The position numbers were made by a program, and so were the translations under genes. From NCBI GenBank assembly GCA_022495995.1, contig JAFEMH010002102.1:248001-312000 (forward strand): 64,000 nucleotides of DNA, in the 5' to 3' direction. The notes beneath the pieces were generated by a model. That model was not told the DNA's origin, made no database searches, and saw nothing but the letters and a program-made list of their open reading frames with translations. This DNA comes from Adenophora triphylla var. japonica. Lineage: Eukaryota > Streptophyta > Magnoliopsida > Asterales > Campanulaceae. Below are positions 11,796 through 22,806 of the stretch, in pieces; within the stretch, counting starts at the first letter, position 1, and each line of letters begins with the position of its first letter.

Positions 11796-11969
11796 GACTC
11801 CTTTTGTTTTCCTTCTTGTTTTTGTATTCGTAGAATAGCAGACATTTGTATCTGTAATAAAATACTTGTATTTGACGAACATATCATTTTATTATTGTAA
11901 TACAATGATTTATTTATTTGTAATTCCACGGGGACTGGCCTAGGAATTGTTTCTAGTTTATTTTATTTT
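11796..11969 (+). other. Spacer between the two antisense genes of B1
   Basis: It holds AATAAAATA-type polyadenylation signals (about 11857-11900) for the PMD-like gene. It is then colinear with 57733-57960 in B2 (TTTTGTGCATGACAC/TTTTGTGCATGCCAC). Confidence 0.45.
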
Positions 11970-12455
11970 TGTGCATGACACATGAGTTGGGAATGCATTT
12001 GTGTTTAGTGTATGGGGGCCGGAAACAGCTTTGGCAGGGTTTTTGTGCAGTCGGGTGTAAAATCCTGCTGCGGGCGGCAACTGTTGTGTGGTTGCTGAAA
12101 ATCCTTGTGGTTGCGAGAGAGGCTTCAAGCTATGCCTGCGTCTCCGTCGTCTTTCAGTCTGTGGACATTTGCTCAGCGACCTCTTGTCTTGGATATAGAT
12201 CATTCCGCTTGGGAGAGATGGATGGCTCAGCTTGGCACGCATCAGATTCGTTGGTGGGTTCCTAACTGGGGGATTGAGACTAGGAGGGCCTTTCAGGAAG
12301 GTTATGTTTTCAGAGTTCCGGGGTTGTCTTGGTCCTCTTTCTATGTCCCGTCGCTCATTTCTCCACAGTTTGGGATGAGGCAGGAGCCTTTGCTGGGCTG
12401 GAACGACATCGCCACTATGGAGGTAGCTTTTTTCTCTATGACAGATCCAGATGCC
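11970..12455 (+). pseudogene. DUF7745-like gene of B1, N-terminal core deleted
   Basis: Compared with B2, sequence equivalent to about 58000-58715 is missing, so the FWD...NEMVPT core is lost. What remains, in the frame from 12105, is the second conserved block: MPASPSSFSLWTFAQRPLVL, ERWMAQLGTHQIRWWVPNWG, IETRRAFQEGYVFRV, PGLSWSSFYVPSLISPQFGM. This matches the C-terminal half of plant DUF7745/PMD-related proteins and B2 at 58740-59040. The gene is cut at 12455 by solo LTR H after the target copy ATGCC and resumes at 13982. It is antisense to B1 pol. Confidence 0.65.
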
Positions 12456-13976
12456 TGATAAGTGACTATTATATAGTCATTTATCCCATTATTTTATAAT
12501 CATTTCCTTAGTTTTAGTATCATTTAGGTTGCATATTAGTTTATTTTAGCTTCTTTTACCATATATATTCAATTTTATGCTTTTGGTATACATTATGCTC
12601 TTAGACAGGTTTTAGAGTCGAAATATGATCAAATGGGAGCCTTGAAAATAAACAAGTGTCAAAGCCATGGAAAGGAAAGACCAAATCAAGCAAACAGGCT
12701 CAAATCCAGCCAGAGCGGCCGTGCACTTGGCATAGGAGTGGCCGTGCACTTGGCCCTTTGCCAGGCCAATTTTGGCCCCAAAACCTGGAGTGGCCGAGTC
12801 TTGCAATGTGGAGTGGCCGATCAATCCTGCTCAGAGTGGTCGTGCAGCCAACAAGGGAGCGGCCGTGCCAATGGCCCAGTTCAAACCAAAAATTGGCGCC
12901 AAGGAGGAGCGGCCGTGCAACTCTCTTAGCCCGGTCGTGCAAATGGTGTCAGCAGAATTAAAAGGCACCTTTAGAAGGCACCACCTTGAAGAGTCTCCTC
13001 CATATTTATAAATAGGCCATTTGTAATCAGTCTTAAACATCATCAGATACCAGAAAATAGCATATCTAAGATTAGAATACATTATATACAATTCTTTATC
13101 ATTAGTTCCAAAGATTTTGAAGATTCAATTGGTCATTTGTTCTTGAAGTATTTTTGGAAGGAAGCAATAAAAGTTCAAGAGTTATTTCCAGCCATCATAT
13201 CTATATAATCATAAGTCCTTCTTCTCTTTATCTTTTATTTATTACTTATGCTTGCTTATTTATAATGGTTAGTGAGTAATCCCCCTAATTCTTGGGGTTG
13301 GAAACTCAAAACGCCTCTTGTTCATCATCCTTTATAAAAGTCATGTCTTCTATCTTCATCTAAACAATTTCTTTATATCAATCTCAAAATGACTTACATT
13401 TTGGAGACGTCCAACTTGTATGATTCAGCCAATTGAGAGAAGTACCTAGAGGAGAATCTCGATTGACGGAATCATATAAAGGAACTAGGTTTCATTGATC
13501 ACGAGAGTAATTCAATGGCCTAGGGTTGTTCCTTGAATGGAAAGTACATTGATTTGAGAACTTTAATGGATCCTTGCTAATTATGGGCCATCGAGAGATA
13601 GAGCATAATTAGTGAAGGGTACAACGCTACTTGCTTGATCGTGAGAAGTAGTGTAAGCCTAACGTACCATCCTTGATTTTTATGAAAATCTATATTTTCA
13701 AAGACATGACTATATGATGAATATTTGGCTAAATGATTTCCAATCCCAAGAATGCTTCGTTTATAAGAGTTTTATTTAAGTATTTTTCTGCGTATGTTTT
13801 ATTCTTTTCCTAAATCAATCTTTATTTCTCCCAATATATTTTATAATTGTAGTAAAAACAATTTCATCCTAAAGTAAACCATGTCCTAGTGGGATCGACT
13901 CGTACTTGCACCCGCTATATTTCAATAGCCCGTGCGCTTGCGGATTTTAAATAAACAGTTAGGTTTTGACCGAACA
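12456..13976 (+). mobile_element. Element H: solo LTR with ATGCC target duplication
   Basis: A 1,521-bp segment begins TGATAAGTGACT and ends GACCGAACA. It is flanked by ATGCC at 12451-12455 and 13977-13981. No primer site, polypurine tract or coding sequence is present, so it is a solo LTR left by LTR-LTR recombination. TATAAATAG at 13007 points to plus orientation. The family is not identified; an Athila-like gypsy element is possible. Confidence 0.85.
12713..13014 (+). promoter_or_regulatory. Solo LTR H promoter with repeated GCGGCCGTGC motif
   Basis: About eight copies of GYGGYCGTGC or a close variant lie at 12715, 12738, 12789, 12812, 12836, 12859, 12909 and 12931. TATAAATAG follows at 13007. 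The rest of the LTR is AT-rich, so the CpG-bearing cluster stands out. Confidence 0.5.
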
Positions 13977-14470
13977 ATGCCTTCCTTTTCTTTCTGAGTG
14001 TATGGAAGTATTTCTCCTTCCCTCATGTGGTACTCCTTAGACACCGGGAGAGTGTTGTTTTGACCACCGAGTACCTGGATTGGTACTAGCAGCATATCGG
14101 GCAGACCCAAGTGATTTTGGGGAGCAGGCGCGAAGCGATTCTGAGGCAAGATTGCCATCTCAGCTACAGCCTTAGAAGTGTAGAAACTTGGGCTAACCCT
14201 CAGGATATCACGTGAGGTGCTTTGTTTAACTACTAGACTGGAGTTGACCTATCGACGGAGAGAGGTCCCCTTTTGCAGACTCACAGGGAAGATATTCGAG
14301 CCGAGGCATGGGCGAATGAAGCTGTGCGAGCTACTGGATTGCTTGACTCGATAGGGAGGACCCCTGATCTCGGAATGAGGGAGACAGAGCTAGCTCACGT
14401 GGAGCGAAGAAAGACTCACCGGGGATGAGGGAAGAAAGGGAAGAATGGCGAGGGGACCAGCGCGAGTGGT
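13977..14470 (+). pseudogene. DUF7745-like gene of B1, C-terminal tail
   Basis: This continues after solo LTR H and is colinear with B2 59080-59540 (TATGGAAGTATT, GTGGTACTCCTTAGAC, GAAGACTC.CCGGGA). Frames are broken. Readable pieces are REDIRAEAWANEA, RATGLLDSIGRTP and ETELAHVERRKT, a charged tail that may be helical. The corresponding B2 tail is similarly broken. No function is assigned. Confidence 0.5.
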
Positions 14471-14774
14471 GCGGAATGATCTCCTAAGTATCCACTCATT
14501 GTCATTGCAGACACATTATTTGTTAAATGTATTAAGTTGTCTTTTAGCATGTTGTGAGCTTGAGAGTAGACCGTGCTTGTACTCATCAAGAAGTATTTTA
14601 ATTGTAGTGATTTATGATTTCCTTTTAAAGCTTTATCGAGACGCAAAATCTCTTACTTGCTTTTTGTTTGAGCCTTGGCGGCATCCAATTTTTGGATTTT
14701 TTTCGTGTATTTTTAGTTTGGACAGAACCAGTCTGAGCCTTTATGGCATCCAATTTTTTGGATTTTTATGTGGT
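14471..14774. other. Convergent 3' ends of antisense genes and pol in B1
   Basis: The plus-strand gene and minus-strand pol meet here. A block conserved with B2 59560-59740 contains TTTGTTAAATGTATTAAG and GTCTTTTAGCATGTTGTGA. A TGGCATCCAATTTTTTGGAT-type dyad occurs twice (about 14680 and 14740). No ORF is supported. Confidence 0.4.
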
Positions 14775-14841
14775 TTTAGACCGAACCAATGAAGGCTGCC
14801 TACGTTCCCCCCGGACTGAGGGGCTCAGGTCTCCCTAGTTC
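14775..14841 (-). other. Conserved post-integrase motif, B1
   Basis: On the minus strand: CGAACTAGGGAGACC, TGAGCCCCTCAGT, GGGAACGTAGGCAGCC, TTGGTTCGGTCTAA. The same order occurs after integrase in F (46308-46384) and B2 (60301-60362). Shorter copies lie in the B2 3' UTR. Confidence 0.6.
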
Positions 14842-16190
14842 GACACTTGTAGGTGTGACGAAGAGACAGAAAAGTCGATATTCTTTAGGCGAAGTATCGG
14901 CGAAGCTTGCTTTCGTTAACTGGATTCATGAAGGGATTTCCAACCAGGTCTGTCAGCTTCATGGCACCTCCGAAGAAGATCTTTTAGACCATGAACGGCC
15001 CGATCCATGTTGGTTCCCATTTTCCAAGCGGGTTGGTTCGGGTGGGAGGCTTTTCTTTGAGCACTAGATTGCCTTCCCTGATGTCTTGAGATTTGACTTT
15101 CTTCTCGAAAGCCCTAGCCATTCTGCTTTGGTAGGCTCGGATGTGTTCCATGGCCTTTAGTCGGCGTTCATCTAGTAGGGCCAACTCGTCGTGCTGGCTT
15201 CGGAGCCATTCTACTTCGTTGATTTTGCTTTCCAACAATACTCGGAGTGATGGGATTTCCAATTCAATGGGCAATACTGCTTCCATTCCATAGGTCAGGG
15301 TGAATGGGGTTTCTCCTATGGCAGTCCTGACTGATGTTCGGTAGCCCCAAAGTGCCAGATGCAGCTTCTCAAGCCAATCTCATCCTCGTATGGTCATTTT
15401 TCTGATGATCCTTTCGAGGGTTTTGTTTGGTGCTTCTATTGCGCTGTTAGTTTACGGCATGTAGGGAGAGGACTTATGGCGTGTGATTTTGAATTGACCA
15501 ATAGTCTGTTGCATTCTCATTTGAAGTGAGATCTGTTGTCAGATATGACCTCGTTCGGGACGCCGTATCGGTATATTATGTTTTCTTTGAATAACTGTGC
15601 AACCTTCTTGGAAGTTAGCACTCTGTAGGACTTGGCTTTGACCCATTTTGTGAAGTTGTCGATGGCTACCAAGAGGAACTCGTAGACGTTGCTACCTGGT
15701 GGAGCGATCTTCCCGATGACGTTGATTCCCCAAGTGGCGAAGGGCCAGGGAGTGGTCATGCAGTAGAGATCATGAGGGGGAAGATGGTTAAGGTTGGAGA
15801 AGCGCTGGCACTTGTCGCAGCTTTGGACAAAGTGGATGCAATCTGCCTTCATGGAGATCAAGTAGTAGCCTATTCGAAGAATGATCTGCATCAGGACTTT
15901 GGCATTCATGTGGGGACCGGAAGTCCCATTTTGGACTTCGTTCATGAGCTCATTTGATTTTTCCTTGCTGATGCAACAAAGGAGCGGTCCTTGGTAGCGT
16001 TTCTTGTATAGCATATCCCCCAGGATGACAAAGTGAGAGGCAAGGCATTTTAGGGCCACGATGCTCTTGGCTTTGATTCCTTCTTTATATTTTCCTTCCT
16101 CGTTTATGAAAGAGGTTTCCCAGGAGGTATTGGTAAATTTGGTTGTACCATGGCTCGTTGATTGGCTCGGGCTCTGCCTCGATTTCACAG
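14842..16190 (-). pseudogene. B1 integrase
   Basis: Integrase inserts the cDNA into the genome. In order on the minus strand: the zinc-binding N-domain with CDKCQRFSNLNH, then core PFATWGINVIGKIAPPG, VAIDNFTKWVKAKSY, GVPNEVISDNRSHFK, then AIEAPNKTLERIIRKM. The C-terminal block is MEAVLPIELEIPSLRV, DERRLKAMEHIRAYQSRMA and GKWEPTWIGPF. The first catalytic Asp is Asn (INVIG for IDVIG) and DNG reads DNR, so it should be inactive. Two longer frames (16188-15517, 15286-14984) are joined by a frameshifted stretch. It follows archaeal-type RNase H as in other Tat elements. Confidence 0.85.
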
Positions 16191-16700
16191 CAGTAGGTAG
16201 GAATTTCCTTTCTTTCTACTTTGAATGGCTTTACCGCCTTCCCTTCGGGGATTTCCACGAGTGAAGCCAAGGTGGCTAGGGCGTCTGCAAATCGATTTCG
16301 GTCTCTTGGCAAGTAGTGGAAGGTGACCTTTTTGAATTGCGAGATGAGGTCTTCCATACAGGCATGGTATTTTTGCAAGCCTAGGTCTATCATTTTTCAC
16401 TTGTTGGAAACTTGATTGATGATCAAGGCTGAGTCCCCGTAGACCTCTAACTCTTGGACATTCCTTTCGAGGGTGGCCTCTAGTCCGGCGGCGCATGCTT
16501 CGTATTCGACGGCATTGTTGGTTACCTCAAAGTTTAGCTTTATGGCGATTGGGGTGTGCTCATCTAAGAGCATTCCAATGCCATTTCCTCTTTTGTTGGC
16601 TGCTCCATCGAAGAAAAGCTGTCATCGATTCTCGCCTTCAAGTGCAAAGATTCCTTCATCTGGAAATTGTGGTTCGGGGCCTTTGGCCTCGTCGGTTTGG
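16191..16700 (-). pseudogene. B1 second (archaeal-type) RNase H
   Basis: Tat elements carry an extra RNase H of archaeal type between the Ty3 RNase H and integrase. Visible here are FFDGAANKRGNGIGMLL, NNAVEYEACAAGLEATLE, ELEVYGDSALIINQV and DRNRFADALATLASLVEI. These supply the four acidic residues (D, E, D, D). The frame breaks near 16400 at a stop after the SNK block. This domain is a key reason for the Tat assignment. Confidence 0.85.
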
Positions 16701-18180
16701 AAGTCGGCCAATTGTTAGGCCATTACCCGCCCCTTGATCGACTTCTGGTTTACGTATTTGATGTCAAACTCTGCCAGGAAGAAAGACCATTTGTCTAGCC
16801 TCATTGACAGTGATGGTTTGTCGAAGAGGTACTTGATCGGATCCATTTTGGAGACCAGGTGCACTGTGTGCGATTACATGTAGTGTCGCAATTTTCCGAC
16901 GTCCCATACTAGAGCTGCGCATGTCTTTTCTAGGGCTGAGTAGTTCAGCTCGCTGCCTTGGAACTTTCGGCCGACGAAGTAGATGGCATTTTCGACCTTT
17001 TACTCTTTCTTTTCTTGGCATAGCATAGCTCCAACTGCGGTGCCGGTCACAGTTAGGTATAGCAAGAGTGGCTTCTCCTTGTGGGAAGGACAGAGGATCG
17101 GAGGACTCACAAGGTACGCCTTTATCTTTTCAAAGGTGTCTTGGCATTCCGAGTTCCACTCGATGTTTGCAGCCTTTTTCATTAGTCGAAAGATTGGCTC
17201 GCACATGGAAGTCAGCTGATTGACAAAGCGGCTGATGTACTGCAGGCGGCCCATGAAGCTTTTCACTTCTATTTGGGTTTGTGGTGGTCTCATCTCGATT
17301 ATGGCCTTGATCTTTTGGGGATCAACTTCAATGCCTCGTTATGTGACCATGTATCCCAAGACTTTGCCTCGGATTGCTCCGAATATGCATATGGCAGTAT
17401 TCAACCTCATTGAATGCTTTCGAAGGCGATCGAAGAACTTTCTCAGGTCGATGAGGTGTTGTCCGTCCGATCCCTTTGAGTGGATGATCTTGTCATTGAC
17501 GTACACTTCGATCTCTTTATGGATCATGTCGTGGAAGAGTGCGGTCGCTGCCCATTGGTAGGTAGACCCAACCTTCTTTAGTCCGAATGGCATTATTGTG
17601 TAGCAGTAGGTTCCCAAGGGGGTTGTGAAGGCTATTTTCTCTTGGTCTTCTTCGGCCATCTTGATTTGATTATAGCCGACAGAACCGTCCACGAAGGACT
17701 TAACCTCAAAATTGGTCGTAGTGTCGACCAACATGTCTATATTTGGTAGTGGGAAGTCGTCCTTGGGACTTGCTTTGTTGAGATCTCGGAAGTCCACGCA
17801 GCAGCGTACTTTTCCATTGGCATTGGTGATTGTGACTATATTGGAGAGCCAAGTCGGGTATTCGATCACCCTTTTGAAGACGATGCAGAGCATCTTTTCG
17901 ATCTCTTCCTTGACTTGCAAAGACCATTCTGGCTTTATTTTATGTAGCTTTTGTTTGATGGGGTTAGCCTCGGGATTCAAGGGAATTCGATGTTCCACTA
18001 TGGCTGGATCTAGGCCGGGCATGTCTTGGTAGGACCACGTGAACACGTCCACGAATTCTTTGAGCAGCGCAGTTAATGCTTCTTGCTCGATGCCAGTGAA
18101 GAAACTTCCGATTTGCGTCTCTTTAGGCTCTTCATCAGTCCCCAAATTCACTTTGGTTAAAACCTCCTTGGCTGCTTGGG
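16701..18180 (-). pseudogene. B1 reverse transcriptase and Ty3-type RNase H
   Basis: The frame 18151-17339 (270 residues) holds GSFFTGIEQEALTALLKEF, DMPGLDPAIVEHRI, VIEYPTWLSNIV, CCVDFRDLNKASPKDDFPLP, FTTPLGTYCYTIMPFGLK and EVYVNDKIIHSKG. The catalytic YVDD reads YVND, which should abolish DNA synthesis. RNase H follows in other frames: QYISRFVNQLTSMCEPIFRL, then SHKEKPLLLYLTVTGTAVGA and down to about 16760. An in-frame TGA (EEN*AQAA) lies just upstream near 18180. The RT copies element RNA into cDNA. Confidence 0.85.
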
Positions 18181-19650
18181 CTCAGTTTTCCTCTCGTTTA
18201 ACAACATACTTAAAGATTTGTTTAATGTATTGTTCATTTAGTGTGTCTGTGTCTTTATCAAGTGAATCATTATTAACTGTTTTTTGATTTAGTTAATTTA
18301 TCTGTTGTTAAAGATGCAATGAGGGGATACTCGGAAAGGTCAAAACTTTCATTTAAAGCGTAGGGGAATACATTGTTGGCTATGAACTCATAATCTTCCG
18401 GTTTAAGGCCATCAGATGACTTGAGAGACTCGAATTCAAAGACAACAGACTCGAAGCTAGACTCTAGGAGATGAGGGGTTAGACCAAGCTGTTCGATCAT
18501 TTCCTCCTTGCTGGCTGCAGGTCCGGAGAAGGTGGCCCAGTTCCTTAGAGGCATTGTGGATGAGCTTGAAAGGATGCAAGGGTCGAAAGGCTTCACGCTG
18601 TTGTTCCCAACCATGGCTACCACAGAGTTATCAGAAACAAAATCGATTAAGTCTGGCACTTCGATTTCTTCACTGAAAAGTTGCTGTAGCAAAGGCTCGT
18701 TCCAGGCATCTTCTGTGAAGTCTTCTTTTCTTGCCTTGGGCATTGTTAGCTCAAATACTGACTCTTCCTGCTTGTTTGTTGCAGGGGTGATGACAGAAAG
18801 TTTTTCGGATTCCTCTACCAAAGAAGGGGTTTTCCCGAACCAAAATTCATTGTGAATAGTGGTGGTGGTGGGTCCCGGTAGAGTTGGTGCATCAAGGAAT
18901 GCTCTCCTGACGGGGTTTGGCTCGAGGCCTCTGAACCTCTCAAGGTTTCGTTGGAGCTTCTCCCATTTGTCCATTGTCGCCGACCAATCTTGTTTGGCGT
19001 TGATCAGCTCTGTCCTCTTCTTCATGTCTTCATTCAAATCATCAATTTTCTTTGTGAAGTACCAGGCCATGTCGAAGCTGTAGGGAAGGAGGTCGAAGGT
19101 TGCGTATGAGCCTCTTTTGTCAGCAACTGGGCATTTTTTGCATGCAACTTTTCTGTCCTCCGTAACATCTTTGGGAGTAGGGACGTACCCTAGGCCACGA
19201 CGGGTATTTTGTTCTTTGACCTCAATGATCTTATGGGTGCCTTGATGGTGTTTGCCCAAACCGAGCCCCGAAATGTAATTCATGAGCTTCATCATCTTCA
19301 TGGGAAGAGGAATCCGGTCCCAAGTCAGGGGGAGGTCTATGTGGCATACTTGTGCCTTCGAGCTTTCGACTGTGAACCTTGTCAACATCATGCCTTCGTC
19401 GTCATGCTTGATTTCCAGGACTGGGATGCCATTCATGTTCGTTCCTTCTGTGGTTACACTATCCCCGTAAATGGTGGTGAGATCGCTCCCTTGAACGAAC
19501 TTCACACATTGGTGTAGAGTGGATGCCACTCCATTTATTTGGTGAAGCCAAGGCCAGCCCAAGATGGTGGTAAAGGTGATCGGGATGTCAATAACCTGGA
19601 AGTCTGTTGGCATTATCTGCTTTCCGAACCACAGGTTCAGAGTGGATACC
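18181..19650 (-). pseudogene. B1 protease end, G-patch and spacer
   Basis: A 460-residue frame is open from 19650 to 18273. It starts inside the aspartic protease (FQVIDIPITFTTILGWPWLH, VASTLHQCVKF); the catalytic Asp lies in the part lost at 19651. Next comes a G-patch-like segment (ISGLGLGKHHQG, RRGLGYVP). A long polar spacer ends YEFIANNVFPYALNESFDL and an Asn/Thr-rich linker. D, F and B2 have the same spacer ending. In Ogre-type elements this region holds an intron between protease and RT; splice sites are not clear here. A frameshift lies near 18290. Confidence 0.8.
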
Positions 19651-19886
19651 TGTAAGTGCCCCAATCTTGGTCGTTAGTATTCCATCAGCCCAATTTAATG
19701 ATTCATAGTCATTTAGGGGCATTTCGGGCATTATTTAGGAAATTTGAATGAGGAAGGACCTCTTAGGAATAAGAAAATGGTCAAGGGCCTCACTGGAATG
19801 TATCATTTCCAAGGTAAAAAGCAATATTGACCAAAAGAGATACAGCCAAAACAACTTTCTGCAAAATCAGGCACGCTGCTAATCTG

Positions 19887-19960
19887 ATCCGCGCGGATGA
19901 AATCAGCGTACCAATATTATCCACGCGGATGATATTGTACCTCAGCCAACCTATAAATAT
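19887..19960 (+). promoter_or_regulatory. C LTR promoter: paired palindrome and TATA box
   Basis: ATCCGCGCGGAT (perfect 12-bp palindrome) is at 19887 and ATCCACGCGGAT at 19919, 32 bp apart. The TATA box at 19952 starts 21 bp after the second. Confidence 0.6.
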
Positions 19961-20949
19961 AGCCCTTCTCCTCCAGTTTCAGGAGGCCAAAAAAAATATT
20001 TCCCTACTGTTACTCAGCCGAAATTAACACTCCAAACAGCCTTAAACACTCATCCTACTCAAATCCAACACCAAAACTAACCTCAAATCCACTACCAAAT
20101 CACTCATAAGCCTTGAATCCCTCAAGCCCTAAACACTAATCCAAGAAACATTGGTAAACTCTTGTTCTCCCTACTTAACCTCCTTTGTTCATGCATCCAT
20201 TTCATATCTCCATGATATGATTTTTTTTGTTTACTTACTTGTTCATCCCCTTCCCCTTTTTCTTGATCCATGAGGATCTCCATAGAACCTTTTCCATGGA
20301 TGATCTTCTAAAGTGATTAACATCCCCTTTTACTTTTCATGTCATCCCCCATGTCCCCTTTTACATTACTAGTCTCTACTTGCTTGCTTGACCTAAAGTA
20401 TGGTCATCTTGGAATCAATTTCCGTAGAAGACCATCTTAAATGGTCCACACTTGTTTACATCCTTATAAATGTCTCCCCCCCCCGTAGTCTAAGATGCTC
20501 ACCTTGGAACCATTTCCATGGATGAACATCCTTAAGACTTACACATTTAGGTCAAACCAAGATGTAAGAGATACAATTTTGCCTAGGTCTCAAGGATGGT
20601 CCTTCTTGTGACCACCTTAGAGATCTTCCTCTAAAGTTGATACATCTTGACCTAATACTTACTCATTAACTTGCTTTTATGTCAAATCCCCCTTTCCTTT
20701 GAAAATGACATGTTTTCAAGTCCTAATGTACCCCCGGGATGGCTTGATTAAGTGGATTAATCACTAACGGCGACTAATCAAAGTCTAGTGAAAGAGAGGA
20801 CAAACATGGATGTCCAAAAAAAAAATCAAACATTCATGGTTTTTCTGTTTTTTCAGTTACAGCTCCAGTTAAGTCCTCTAAATCCAGTTAAGTTTCTGGA
20901 AATTGCAGTGACTGATTAGGAAACTGTAAAATATTGAAACTGCAGCCTT

Positions 20950-20992
20950 GTCAGCGCGGATGATGTTGCACTACAAACTCATCCACGCGGAT
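20950..20992 (+). promoter_or_regulatory. Second palindrome pair in C LTR
   Basis: GTCAGCGCGGAT and ATCCACGCGGAT lie 31 bp apart, each followed by GATG, as in the promoter pair about 1.06 kb upstream. Confidence 0.5.
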
Positions 20993-21403
20993 GACATTGT
21001 CATCTGCAAACAATTTTTTAGTTTCTGTTGTTTTTCAGTTTCATCACTGTTTTTAAACTATTTTTAAGTCAGTCCCTCAGATTCCTTTTATTTCTAGAAA
21101 GTCCTTTTAAGTCAAACCTTTTTCAAAAACACACACACACACACAAAGTTTCAAGTATGGAAGACTCATCATAAGAGGCATTCTGGGTGAATGTCATATG
21201 TTCTTTCCGGAGTGTAACGTGACCTCCGGACTCGTTTATCTACTTTCGGACTTTTTTCAAAGTTTTGGCCCTAAACTAAAATGGTGTGGCGACTCCGTCA
21301 TTTTTTTAAGTCCGCTAAAGATTTACCCGATTCCAAATAAAAAATCTTTTCAAACTTCCCAAGTTTGTCGGGCGCCAAATTGGATCGTGTGGGGTATATC
21401 ACA

Positions 21404-21423
21404 GTGGCGACTCCGCTGGGGAC
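21404..21423 (+). other. Element C primer-binding site (tRNA-Arg type)
   Basis: GTGGCGACTCCGCTGGGGAC directly follows the LTR. TGGCGACTC..CTGGGG is the Ogre/Tat primer-site type attributed to tRNA-Arg. Confidence 0.8.
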
Positions 21424-22806
21424 TAAGCTTTAAAAAAACTTGTTTTTCAAAGAGAACTCGTCTTTTTTAGCTTTCGTGGGTCAAGCTTCCGTCCCAATAC
21501 TTGAAACTTTATGTTTTTTGTATTTGTTTCCTTGTGTACATTTGCCTTGCTATGATATATTGTTATTTGGTTTGACCGTGCTGGGAAAATTCCAAGTTTG
21601 ACTGTGGGACCGTGGATTTGTGATGTTGAAAAGGTAAGCAGTCCTCCCTTACGATAACTTTGATTGTTCGAATTTTATGTGTTTATGTGCTTACATGCTT
21701 TCAAAATATTTTCGAAAATGTTTTCAAAAAAAATAAATAAATTCTTTTCGAAAATATTTTGCATGCATCATGCCTTTAAGACACATTTGAAAATCCCTCT
21801 TTTTACTCAAAAAGGAATTTATACTGCCACACACTACGCGCACTTTGACAGTACACTGCATACTACGTCCTTTACCCGGGAAATCTCATTAGCAACCCGA
21901 GAGGCCTTACTACGCCTCTCGGTGTGAGCACGGGACGATCCAAGAAGCCCTTGGTTTACCCTCGTGTCTACCCTGCACTTGTCCGTGACACACATTTTTG
22001 TCCGAGACTTGGTTGGTTTTTGGTTTGGTCCGTGTCAGAACGCGTCAGTATATACCTCGTGTCGATCAAAACCCAGTCAATGTGCTGAGTCAAGATCCTT
22101 TGTGGACCTAATCAGTCGAGGTCATGCCGGTTTTCCGTCATGTACCTTGACTAGATCTTGACTGCCACTTTGACTCTGACTTTGACCCACACGGATTACG
22201 CACCAGATCTCGGTGTGACATCGAGTCATCAAGGATTAACGCCTAGTCCATGTCAAATTACCGCTCAACCAATGACGAGTCAAGATCCTTCGTGGACACT
22301 TATCAGTCAAGGTCATGCCTACTTTTCGTCAGGCACCTTAACTCGACCTTGACCATCGACGTTGGCTTTGCCCATAATGTGCATTGAATACGCGTTAAGA
22401 CTTCATGATCCGCCAGACCTTAGGGGCATTTTCCTTTTCGATCGGTGGGACCTTCTTGCCCTACAGAACACTTGTTCGAGGTTACAGGTTGAGGGTCTGT
22501 AGGCGTAGTGATTAGTCCCACTGATCCAGGACTTAGAGTAGTAAAAAAAAAGAGCAATCTTTTCCAACAACCTAGGATTTAAGAAAAGGCGTTTTAAGTA
22601 AATTCAAACTAATAATTGCATGTTGCATGAGCCCTGAGCCCAAACACCTACCCTTTTTTCAACTCCCAAAATCTGAACCTCCCTTATATCTTCCTCCCGC
22701 AACACCTCACAAATCTTGGGTACGGATATTGGGTCAGCGTCTGGTCAGTTGGGAAGAGTCAAGCGCATCGTCAGCATCGTCATTCGCTTCAACTCTGACT
22801 TTCAGA
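21424..22806 (+). other. Element C untranslated leader
   Basis: There is no supported gene. It holds the shared leader motif CACACTACGCGCAC (21830-21843) and a 9-bp stem CCGAGAGGC/GCCTCTCGG with 8-base loop (21897-21922). About two copies of a ~190-bp repeat around GTCAAGATCCTT.GTGGAC lie at 22060-22400. A conserved block TCGGTGGGACC...GTAGGCGTAGTGATTAG is also seen in D and E. Confidence 0.55.

Larger units (their letters stand above)
2310..19650 (-). mobile_element. Element B1: Tat/Ogre-like LTR retrotransposon, truncated and interrupted
   Basis: In its own sense (minus) the order is protease end, G-patch, spacer, RT, RNase H, archaeal-type RNase H, integrase. Two genes on the opposite strand follow. 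This is a Tat (Ogre/Retand) layout with antisense extra genes. The 3' LTR, 3' UTR and first exon of the PMD gene are missing at the left, judging by B2 at 51038-64000. The 5' part is cut off at 19651 by the 5' LTR of element C. Elements A and H are inserted inside. RT and integrase catalytic residues are mutated, so B1 is dead. Confidence 0.8.
19651..21403 (+). repeat. Element C 5' LTR
   Basis: It begins TGTAAGTGCCCC and ends GGTATATCACA directly before the primer site. TATA box CTATAAATATAG is at 19951. An (AC)n microsatellite lies at about 21131-21144. A primer-site echo TGGCGACTCCG is at 21287-21297. Confidence 0.85.

Noticed and set aside
22627..22806. Upstream ATG at 22627 as gag start in C
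   Set aside because: D and E gag begin at the position matching 22807; the extra peptide is leader-derived.
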